Assembly (NCBI GenBank): GCA_034086705.1
Contig: JAXDZV010000063.1
Span: 1-29,986 of the forward strand
Length of the DNA stretch: 29,986 nucleotides
Direction of reading: 5' to 3'
DNA from: UMGS1225 sp034086705
GTDB taxonomy: Bacteria; Bacillota; Clostridia; Oscillospirales; CAG-272
The position numbers and the translations under genes were made by a program. The notes under the pieces are model-generated. The model ran no database searches. It was not told the DNA's origin and saw only the letters and a program-made list of their open reading frames with translations. Numbering within the stretch: the stretch's first letter is position 1; each line of letters begins with the position of its first letter. This document shows positions 23,774-29,986 of this stretch, piece after piece.

Positions 23774-23968
23774 ATGGCACTGAAAGACGATTGGAAAAAG
23801 GCCGGAAAAGACTTAGTGCGCGCTGCGTCTAGTCTTTGCCGGACGGTGGCTCGTTCTGTTTCCGAGGGCGCGAAAGCCGCGGAAAAGTGGGCAAATGAAG
23901 AGTCAGATGCGACTACTACGGCATCGGATGATTCATCACAGACACAGCAGGACAAGAATGCTGAATAA
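23774..23968 (+). CDS. Small charged protein of unknown function
   Basis: A 64-residue product with AGGAG upstream of its ATG. The first 43 residues form an amphipathic, Lys/Arg/Ala-rich helix (ALKDDWKKAGKDLVRAASS and on to the AEKWANEE); the last 20 are Ser/Thr/Asp/Gln-rich and disordered. No signal peptide or Cys pair. It lies 91 bases after rpsI, between a weak hairpin and a strong terminator, so it may be cotranscribed with the ribosomal operon. I recognise no named family. Confidence 0.7.
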   Translation: MALKDDWKKAGKDLVRAASSLCRTVARSVSEGAKAAEKWANEESDATTTASDDSSQTQQDKNAE

Positions 23969-23981
23969 CGTATCACCTTAG

Positions 23982-24014
23982 AAAAAGGGATCCGTTTAAT
24001 ACGGATCCCTTTTT
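23982..24014. terminator. Strong bidirectional terminator
   Basis: Perfect 14-bp stem (23982-23995 with 24001-24014), five-base loop, arms ending in A5/T5. It ends the rplM-side transcript on the plus strand and the spoIIP-side transcript on the minus strand. Confidence 0.92.
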
Positions 24015-24183
24015 CTGTATGTGTTAGTCCAAAGCACTTAACAAAAAGCAAAGCGGTATGCAAAGATGCAAGCACAAAAGACAGCCGGACAACGTGTAAC
24101 GCGGCAGTGATTTGGCCAAATCGCTGCAAAAACTGCGCTGCAGAATCAGTGAGATGCACGTGTTATAAAAGCATACGGTTATT

Positions 24184-25422
24184 CTATGCGGATGGGGTTG
24201 CATTTTTTGTGTTTCCGGTAATAATATCTGCCATTGCATATCCAAGATGCCGGGCAGCTCGTTTTGCTTCTTCCAGGGTATTGCCAAAGGAACCGATTTC
24301 AAGTAACAAAGAGCCGGCGGTGTATTGTTCGTTGAAAGTTGCAGAACGAATATTGATCGGGCGTGCAAAATCCGTGTACTGTTGTGTGAGATATTGCTGA
24401 ATATGTACGGCAACAGTTAGGTTTTTCTCCCAATCCGGATGGTTTGCTCCTGCCTCATCTGTTCCGACAACCAGCATAACCTGTGCGCAGCGAACTCCGT
24501 CAATAGCGGTGACAGGTTTGATTTCATCTCCGTTTTGTCGACACAGTGCATCGCGGTGCACATCGAAAACGTACCCGATTTGGGGATATTCTTTCAAATA
24601 GCGGCGGATAGCGGCGGCTGCATTTTCATACGCTTTCGGATAGCTTTCTGCATCAAATAGTTCACGGCAATGAAAAACTTGCAGCCCGCATTCTGTAAAT
24701 GTCTGTGCAAGTATGTCGCCGACTGCAACAACGTTTTGCGCAGTGTCCTGCGTGCGGGTTTTGACAGTATCGGCATTGTATGAAACAGCATTGGCCGAGA
24801 GGAAACTTTCGGTTGCATGGGTATGGAGAATTAAAATGGCAGGTGGTGTCTGGGTATTGATTGGATAGGAAGATGTTTTATAAGTCTCGCTGTCAATGGT
24901 AAAAGAGGTTGTATTGGAAAACAGCACTTCACCGGCAGTAGCATGCCCGGAGAGATTCATAGGAACGACGGCGTGTTCTCCTGCGGGAATGGCACTGCGG
25001 TCAAAAGCATAGATGTCATCGTCGGTAAGGGTTGTCTCGTCAATCAATTGCTTCATCGGCACATTTCCCATATCGGCTTGCGGCGCTTGCAGGGTGCTGT
25101 TACCGCGCAGAAGGAGAAAGGTGTTCGGATGTACAGACCCCAGCCAAAGGGACTGGCCAATCATGGTACCGGAAAAATATGCAGAATGCTCTTTTTGCAG
25201 CTGTGGCAATGCTTGTCCGGTGATTTGTGTATCCGCATCGCCACTTTGTAACACTGCATAAAGACCGCCAAAGAGCATTGCGAGTGTTCCGATTCCGCAA
25301 AGAAGAAGTAAAAAAGCACGTGTGAAACCACGGTAAAAACCGATTAAACGCAGAAGCCCCGGGCGGCGACTGCAAAGTTGTGACAAACGCAGATGGTGTT
25401 CTTTTTTTACAGTACGATCCAT
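24184..25422 (-). CDS. spoIIP: Stage II sporulation protein P (SpoIIP)
   Basis: Peptidoglycan amidase/endopeptidase that works with SpoIID and SpoIIM to thin septal peptidoglycan so that the mother cell membrane can engulf the forespore. The 412-residue protein has one membrane anchor (about 35-58, FLLLLCGIGTLAMLFGG) and an outer catalytic domain with the family motifs LILHTHATESF, FDVHRDA and LEIGSFGNTLEEA, which carry the zinc ligands and the catalytic Glu. The start has GGGGGA upstream. It lies 62 bases after gpr on the same strand, the standard gpr-spoIIP pair of spore formers. Confidence 0.97.
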   Translation of the reverse strand: MDRTVKKEHHLRLSQLCSRRPGLLRLIGFYRGFTRAFLLLLCGIGTLAMLFGGLYAVLQSGDADTQITGQALPQLQKEHSAYFSGTMIGQSLWLGSVHPNTFLLLRGNSTLQAPQADMGNVPMKQLIDETTLTDDDIYAFDRSAIPAGEHAVVPMNLSGHATAGEVLFSNTTSFTIDSETYKTSSYPINTQTPPAILILHTHATESFLSANAVSYNADTVKTRTQDTAQNVVAVGDILAQTFTECGLQVFHCRELFDAESYPKAYENAAAAIRRYLKEYPQIGYVFDVHRDALCRQNGDEIKPVTAIDGVRCAQVMLVVGTDEAGANHPDWEKNLTVAVHIQQYLTQQYTDFARPINIRSATFNEQYTAGSLLLEIGSFGNTLEEAKRAARHLGYAMADIITGNTKNATPSA

Positions 25423-25484
25423 ATATATTCCCCCGTTTTTCCTTCTGTATTTAATATATGCAAGCGGGGAAATCTATAGAACGC

Positions 25485-26438
25485 TTAAACCCAAAGATCG
25501 GTTGACAATTCTTTGATGCATGCGCCTGAAAATGCTTCTGTCAGACCTTTGGCAAGGAAAATGGAGAAAAGTCGAGCAAGTCTGTCACCATCTTTGGGTG
25601 TGATGAACAAATTTTGACTTTGATTAAACGCATCTTCCAAATGCGTCAAGTTTTCTTTTTCTAAAGAAGCAGCAGAAAATTTTGCAGCAGAAAGTGTGTC
25701 ATATAAAAGTGTTGCTGTGTCAATCACAGTTGGAACGCCGACGGACATTACCGGTACACCGATGCTATCTTGGTCCACGGCGCGGCGTGTATTTCCCACA
25801 CCGCCACCGGGGGCCAATCCGCGGTTGGATAATTGAATCGTACGGAAGAGACGCTTGCTCTCACGTGCTGCCAATGCATCGATTACGATCACAAGTGCCG
25901 GATTACATGCCCGAACTGCTCCCTGGATCAGTGCTGAGGTTTCAATGCCAGTTTGTGCTACAACGCCTGGAGCAAGTACACTCAGCAACGCAGGCGCATA
26001 CAGTTCTTCCGGTTCTTGAGCAAGGTGCTGTGTTGCCGGAAGACGATCGACCGTCAGCGGGCCGATCGCATCTGCGGTCAAAAGGCGATTTCCAAGGCCG
26101 CAAACCAGGATACGCTTGGCATGCGGCGCGGTCTTGTGTGCAACTTTTCGCAGAGTTACGGCAAGTGTTTGCACTTTTCGTTGCATTTCTTCTCGGCTTA
26201 GGCCATCCAGTGCTTCCGGATATAGGGTGAGATAACTACCGATCGGTTTGCCAAAGAGTGCAGCCCCTTTTTCGTTACAGATTTCTACTTCTTCACAGAA
26301 AATGCCACCGCTTCGGTAGCTTGTATAGGCAATTCCGTCCGGTATGCCACGGTTTTCTTTGGCATATTCTGTTTCCAAAACAGAGTATTGCTCGGCGGCA
26401 AGATCGGTTCTGATATATTTTGCGAACATGTCGTGCAT
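25485..26438 (-). CDS. gpr: Spore germination protease GPR
   Basis: Endoprotease that degrades small acid-soluble spore proteins during germination. The 317-residue product has the N-terminal RTDLA segment of the zymogen propeptide region (10-14), Asp123 in GLGNRLLTADAIGP and Asp187 in VIVIDALAARES (the pair equivalent to the aspartates implicated in GPR activity), and the family blocks APGVVAQTGIET and GVGNTRRAV. Length is close to the usual ~320-370. GGGGG lies seven bases before ATG 26438, but that site falls inside a long imperfect hairpin (26447-26489), so translation may be controlled. Downstream of a YitT-family gene and upstream of spoIIP. Confidence 0.97.
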   Translation of the reverse strand: MHDMFAKYIRTDLAAEQYSVLETEYAKENRGIPDGIAYTSYRSGGIFCEEVEICNEKGAALFGKPIGSYLTLYPEALDGLSREEMQRKVQTLAVTLRKVAHKTAPHAKRILVCGLGNRLLTADAIGPLTVDRLPATQHLAQEPEELYAPALLSVLAPGVVAQTGIETSALIQGAVRACNPALVIVIDALAARESKRLFRTIQLSNRGLAPGGGVGNTRRAVDQDSIGVPVMSVGVPTVIDTATLLYDTLSAAKFSAASLEKENLTHLEDAFNQSQNLFITPKDGDRLARLFSIFLAKGLTEAFSGACIKELSTDLWV

Positions 26439-26446
26439 AAAGCAGC

Positions 26447-26489
26447 CCCCTTTTCGGTATTCTCATATAGAGCATACCCGAAAAAGGGG
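26447..26489 (-). promoter_or_regulatory. RNA hairpin that covers the gpr ribosome binding site
   Basis: On the minus strand CCCC-TTTT-CGG-TAT-CTC pairs with GAG-ATA-CCG-AAAA-GGGG (about 17 pairs with two bulges and one mismatch, five-base loop 26465-26469). The distal arm is the AAAAGGGGG ribosome binding site of gpr. It has no T-tract, so it is unlikely to be a terminator for the preceding gene. Confidence 0.5.
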
Positions 26490-26506
26490 AAAATTTGCAC
26501 AGCATA

Positions 26507-27376
26507 TTATACTTGTGTTGAGCGGAAACCTTTTCCTATAATTTCACTTGTATTAGAAATAATGACAAATGCCGTTGTATCACAAGCATGTACATACTGC
26601 CGTAGAACGACGGCCTGGTTTCGTTTCAAAACCGTCAACACGACTGATCGCGAATCATGCGTGTAGGCGCCGGTTGCGCGCCAAACGGTTGCGCTTCGAT
26701 GAAGTTTGTTACGGATAAAGTCACAAATCAATTCCGGCTGGTCTGTTACGATGAAAAAATATTTTGAGAGGTTAATACTCTCAATGACATTGTCAACCAC
26801 CAATGCTTTTGCCAAAAGACCAAGCAGAGAATACAGCGCAATAGGTAATCCAAATACAATACCGGAGCAAACAGCGATGAGAAAGTCAACGCAAAAAAGA
26901 GCAGTGCCGATATGCAAAGAAGTGTATTTTTTCAGAATCATTGCCACAATATCCGTGCCACCGGTGGAAGCAGATAGGTTGAACAAAACGGCACTTCCCG
27001 CGGCCGGCAGCAGGACGCTGAAACATAAATCAAGCATCGGCTCAGATGTAAGAGAAGATGGCAGAGGAAAAAATCTTTCAAGGGCTTGCAGAGAAAACGA
27101 CAGCAGCAGGCTTGCATAAACGGTTCGCAGGCTGAAGGCTTTGCCGAGCACTAACAGCCCCAGCAGTAACAGAGCAAGGTTGATTGCCGTAATAAAATAG
27201 CTGGTTTTGACGGAAGGAAGAAGTCCGTTAAGGATAATGGAAAGGCCGGAGATACCACCTGTAGAAAAGTGATTCGGAAATTTAAAAAAATAGATGCCAA
27301 CGGCGGTCATCCATGTTCCGAGTGTGATCCAAAAAAAGTCGAGGATGCCGCTCTTGGAAGCTGTCAGACTTTTCAT
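26507..27376 (-). CDS. YitT-family membrane protein (DUF161/DUF2179)
   Basis: A 289-residue membrane protein with five to six helices in residues 12-205 (GGISGLSIIL and ASTGGTDIVAMIL are the repeated G-rich signatures of the YitT family) and a soluble C-terminal DUF2179 domain (from about 208: FFIVTDQPELICDFI to AFVIISNTSEIIGKGF). Function unknown in the family; the DUF2179 fold is thought to bind a small ligand. The ATG overlaps the stop of the upstream ABC exporter by four bases. Confidence 0.92.
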   Translation of the reverse strand: MKSLTASKSGILDFFWITLGTWMTAVGIYFFKFPNHFSTGGISGLSIILNGLLPSVKTSYFITAINLALLLLGLLVLGKAFSLRTVYASLLLSFSLQALERFFPLPSSLTSEPMLDLCFSVLLPAAGSAVLFNLSASTGGTDIVAMILKKYTSLHIGTALFCVDFLIAVCSGIVFGLPIALYSLLGLLAKALVVDNVIESINLSKYFFIVTDQPELICDFIRNKLHRSATVWRATGAYTHDSRSVVLTVLKRNQAVVLRQYVHACDTTAFVIISNTSEIIGKGFRSTQV

Positions 27377-29133
27377 GCACCCTCATCCTCTCTTTGTACA
27401 CATGTCATACATGACGGTCCGTTTTTTTGTGTTGTGCTGCGCCACAGCGCTGCATAAATACCGTTGTGGGATAACAAAGTTGTATGAGTTCCGCGCTCTG
27501 CAACGCCTTCATCGTTAATCACGAGGATTTCATCTGCATTTTGAACTGTACTCAGGCGGTGTGCTACTACAATAGTTGTCCGGCCGCGGCTCAGCGCGGC
27601 AAGGCTCTCTTGAATCAGTTGCTCCGTAGCATTGTCTAAAGCACTGGTTGCTTCATCCAAGATCAGAATAGGCGGGTTTTTTAAAAATGCACGGGCGATG
27701 GCAACACGTTGCTTTTGTCCGCCGGAGAGTTTTACACCGCGCTCTCCGACTTCTGTATCATATCCGTGCGGCAAAGCGGATACGAAGGCATCGATATTTG
27801 CAAGCTGCGCTGCTCTGTAAACTTGTTCTTTTGTTGCTTCCGGGCAGCCGTAGGCAATATTGTCGTAAACGGATGCATTAAAAAGAAAGCAATCCTGTGA
27901 AACAATGCCGATTTGCCGCCGCAGCGACGCGCGAGTGACTTGCATGATTGAATATCCGTCTATTTCTATTGTGCCGTTTTCAATTTCATAAAAGCGGGGA
28001 ATCAGATGGCAAATAGTTGTTTTGCCGCCGCCTGAGGGGCCAACTAAGGCAAGCGTTTTTCCGGCAGGTACATGGAAGCTGAGATGGTCCAGCACTTTTG
28101 TACCGTCCTCATAAGAAAAGGAGACATCCTCAAAGGTAATATCGCCTTTAACAGGCGGTAGTTCGATGGCTTGCGGGCTGTCGATTTCTGCAGGTGTATC
28201 CAGAATTTCACAAACGCGGCGTAGGCCAGCAATTCCGTCCTGGTATTGTTCCACAAAAGAGATCAAGCGGCGGATCGGGTTGAGGAAAATGGAGATATAC
28301 AGCAAAAATGCAACAAAATCTGCCAACGGAAGTTTCCCGAAAAAGAAGAAAAGACCGCCTGCTGTATACATTGCAACCATCAAAATATCACTGATGAAGG
28401 TATTACCGCTGTGAAACTGTGCCATCGCTTGATATGCTTTGGTGCGGGCAGAGACAAATGCAGAATTACCCGCTTCGAAATGCCTGTTTTCATAGGCTGC
28501 ATTATCATATGCCTTGGTGACGCGAATACCGGAAATGGAGTTTTCCAGGCCTGCGTTGATTACGCTGACTTTCTCGCGGGAAAGAGTAAAGGCTGCAGAC
28601 ATTTTCAGGCGTGTTTTGGCGGAAAACAGGATCATTAAAGGAATCATTGAAAAAAGAATCAGTGTCAACGGCAAATGAATTCGTGCCATTACTATAAAGG
28701 AGCCGAGCAACATAACACTTGAGATGAATAGATCCTCTGGCCCGTGGTGCGCTAACTCTGCGATGTCCATCAAATCACCGACGATGCGTGACATGATAGA
28801 GCCTGTTTTATGGTTATCAAAATAGCTCAAGGGAAGTTTCTCCAGGTGCGCAAATACGTCTCTGCGTAAATCTGCTTGCATGTATACGCCAACCAAATGT
28901 CCGTAATATTGCACGAAGTAGTTCATGGCGAGCTTGAGAAGATACAGCGCAATCAATACACCCGCGAACATCAGCAGCAAGTCCAGGCGGCGATTTGGAA
29001 TATAATCATTGATCATATTCCGTGTGATGAGAGGATAGACCAGATCACAGCCGGCAAGAAGCAGAGCGGCCAACAAATCTGCAAAAAACAGGTGTCGGTG
29101 CGGTCGATAATAGGGGAGTAGCCGTTTGAGCAT
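27373..29133 (-). CDS. ABC exporter, fused membrane and ATPase domains (MsbA/MDR type)
   Basis: A 586-residue half-transporter that would act as a homodimer or with another half. Six helices fill the first ~310 residues, with the long cytoplasmic extensions seen in type IV exporters; the ATPase domain has VGPSGGGKTT (Walker A), SQDCFLFN Q-loop region, LSGGQKQR signature and ILILDEATSALD (Walker B), and VAHRLST as H-loop. Substrate lipid, peptide or drug is unknown. The start is ATG 29133, ten bases after AAAGGA; ATG 29142 lies one base from that site, and the frame extends to 29292 through non-coding sequence. First gene of the run leading to YitT, gpr and spoIIP. Confidence 0.92.
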   Translation of the reverse strand: MLKRLLPYYRPHRHLFFADLLAALLLAGCDLVYPLITRNMINDYIPNRRLDLLLMFAGVLIALYLLKLAMNYFVQYYGHLVGVYMQADLRRDVFAHLEKLPLSYFDNHKTGSIMSRIVGDLMDIAELAHHGPEDLFISSVMLLGSFIVMARIHLPLTLILFSMIPLMILFSAKTRLKMSAAFTLSREKVSVINAGLENSISGIRVTKAYDNAAYENRHFEAGNSAFVSARTKAYQAMAQFHSGNTFISDILMVAMYTAGGLFFFFGKLPLADFVAFLLYISIFLNPIRRLISFVEQYQDGIAGLRRVCEILDTPAEIDSPQAIELPPVKGDITFEDVSFSYEDGTKVLDHLSFHVPAGKTLALVGPSGGGKTTICHLIPRFYEIENGTIEIDGYSIMQVTRASLRRQIGIVSQDCFLFNASVYDNIAYGCPEATKEQVYRAAQLANIDAFVSALPHGYDTEVGERGVKLSGGQKQRVAIARAFLKNPPILILDEATSALDNATEQLIQESLAALSRGRTTIVVAHRLSTVQNADEILVINDEGVAERGTHTTLLSHNGIYAALWRSTTQKNGPSCMTCVQREDEGA

Positions 29134-29285
29134 GTTTTCCATATCCTTTCCGTGGCAAAAGATCCTGTCGCTATTGTAACAGAAGGCGCCCAAAAATGCA
29201 AGCTGCATACAAGTTGAATTTCCAAAATATTGGTGTATGTGAAGTATGGGAAAGTTTTGCAAAGCGCGAAAAATAGAAATAATTG

Positions 29286-29314
29286 TTGACAATTTTGCGG
29301 TCGCATGGTATCAT
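29286..29314 (+). promoter_or_regulatory. Sigma-A promoter of the purE transcript
   Basis: TTGACA (29286-29291), 17-base spacer, TATCAT (29309-29314), upstream of a 150-base leader with a riboswitch. Confidence 0.85.
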
Positions 29315-29341
29315 AAAAGCGGATGATTTCCATAGAAAAGG

Positions 29342-29416
29342 TCCTTTGCAACTGACGGATAAAGTGGGGTGTACCACGGAGAAACAAAGGATAATATTGC
29401 CGACCGTCTGGGCACA
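29342..29416 (+). ncRNA. ZTP/ZMP riboswitch (pfl motif)
   Basis: The leader carries the pfl core: P1 arms TCCTTTG (29342-29348) and CAAAGGA (29385-29391) enclosing CAACTGACGG, GTGG and ACCACGGAGAA; then the conserved 3' element GCCGACCGTCTGGGCA (29399-29414). The class senses the purine intermediate ZMP and its triphosphate ZTP, which build up when 10-formyl-tetrahydrofolate is short. The 3' element runs into the terminator stem, so ligand binding should block termination and turn purE on. Confidence 0.9.
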
Positions 29417-29448
29417 CTTACCTGCTACGCGGTAAGTGTGCCCTTTTT
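29410..29448 (+). terminator. Riboswitch-controlled intrinsic terminator
   Basis: Perfect 13-bp stem (29410-29422 with 29431-29443; arm GGGCACACTTACC), eight-base loop and five T. It shares the GGGCA of the ZTP aptamer, giving mutually exclusive folds. Confidence 0.92.
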
Positions 29449-29470
29449 AAATGCAAAAAGGAGAAAAGGT

Positions 29471-29974
29471 ATGAAAAAAGTTGCGGTGCTTATGGGTAGT
29501 GACACGGATTTGCCGATTGTAAAAAAAGCGCTTGATGTACTGCAGGAATTTGCAGTACCATATGAAGTGCATATTATTTCCGCACACCGAACACCGTCCG
29601 AAGCGATGGCATTCAGCACGAGTGCTCGCGCAAACGATTTTGGTGTTATTATAGCAGCAGCGGGAATGTCTGCGCATTTGGCGGGCGTTCTTGCCGCAAA
29701 TACAACATTGCCCGTGATCGGTGTGCCGATTGCCTGCGGCAGTATGGGGGGGATGGACGCGTTGCTTTCTACTGTGCAGATGCCGACGGGTGTACCTGTG
29801 GCAACTGTTGCTGTCAACGGAGCGGCAAACGCAGCTTTACTTTGCATCCAGATTCTTGCGGTGACAGATACAGCACTGGCGGACATGTTACAGAAGAAAC
29901 GGGCGGAGGAGCATGCGCGCGTTCTTTCAAAAAACATGGCCGTAGAACAAGAATTCAACAAAACAAATTGCTAA
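29471..29974 (+). CDS. purE: N5-carboxyaminoimidazole ribonucleotide mutase (PurE class I)
   Basis: A 167-residue cytoplasmic enzyme of de novo purine synthesis that converts N5-CAIR into CAIR. VLMGSDTDLPIVKKA at 6-20, the HIISAHRTP active-site segment (His near 45) and AAGMSAHLAGVLAA, PVIGVP are class I PurE signatures. ATG 29471 has AAGGAGAAAAGG upstream. The frame extends back to 29369 through the riboswitch and should be ignored. Expression is set by the ZTP riboswitch. Right after its stop, an AGAGGAG ribosome binding site (29975-29981) points to another purine gene just beyond the window. Confidence 0.97.
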   Translation: MKKVAVLMGSDTDLPIVKKALDVLQEFAVPYEVHIISAHRTPSEAMAFSTSARANDFGVIIAAAGMSAHLAGVLAANTTLPVIGVPIACGSMGGMDALLSTVQMPTGVPVATVAVNGAANAALLCIQILAVTDTALADMLQKKRAEEHARVLSKNMAVEQEFNKTNC

Positions 29975-29986
29975 AGAGGAGAAAAA

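Noticed and set aside
24015..24183. Possible gene between the terminator and spoIIP
   Set aside because: Open frames here are short or antisense extensions of spoIIP without ribosome binding sites; I see nothing functional beyond the terminator.
1..29986. CRISPR array, toxin-antitoxin pair, prophage or other defence island
   Set aside because: No regularly spaced direct repeats, no paired small toxin/antitoxin genes, and no phage structural or nuclease genes other than the IS3 fragment were found.

Overview
The window looks like chromosomal DNA of an endospore-forming, Gram-positive anaerobe of the class Clostridia, plausibly an Oscillospiraceae/Ruminococcaceae-type gut organism. The evidence is three sporulation genes (gpr, spoIIP, a SpoIVFB-like protease), a YtvI-like permease, strong AGGAGG ribosome binding sites, near-consensus sigma-A promoters, GTG/TTG starts, a ZTP riboswitch ahead of purE and a YtrA-type GntR/ABC locus. 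Species cannot be named from sequence alone. No tRNA, rRNA, CRISPR array or prophage is seen.

Layout. (1) 1-740: 3' end of an IS3-family transposase cut by the window edge, then mostly empty DNA ending in a terminator. (2) 741-4917, minus: polyamine ABC transporter potABCD with its own promoter; PotD carries an unusual C-terminal membrane anchor. (3) 4991-6787, minus: YtvI-like permease followed directly by a SpoIVFB-like site-2 protease. (4) 7015-8388, plus: single DegT-family PLP enzyme with promoter and terminator. (5) 8425-10549, minus: sugar:cation symporter plus TetR regulator, with a strong palindrome at the transporter transcription start. (6) 10584-14260, plus: YtrA-type GntR regulator, ABC ATPase and ABC-2 permease with a large extra domain. 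(7) 14270-18739, plus: a tightly packed six-gene run (alpha/beta hydrolase, GNAT acetyltransferase, beta-helix protein, PHP phosphatase, two-part ThrE-type exporter). (8) 18740-19282: gene-poor, with a frameshifted GNAT remnant. (9) 19283-21693, minus: ArsR/SmtB regulator and Zn/Cd P1B-ATPase. (10) 21725-22749: small membrane protein and divergent promoters. (11) 22721-24014, plus: rplM-rpsI and a small charged protein. (12) 24184-29142, minus: ABC exporter, YitT-family protein, gpr and spoIIP. (13) 29286-29986, plus: ZTP riboswitch and purE, with the ribosome binding site of a further gene at the edge.

Most of the window is ordinary core and accessory metabolism. The observations most worth following are an RNA hairpin that would hide the ribosome binding site of the spore protease gene gpr, the six-gene run around a signal-less beta-helix protein, the ZTP riboswitch, the precise operator architecture of the TetR and ArsR loci, and the frameshifted acetyltransferase relic. 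I see no clear defence system or wholly new machine.
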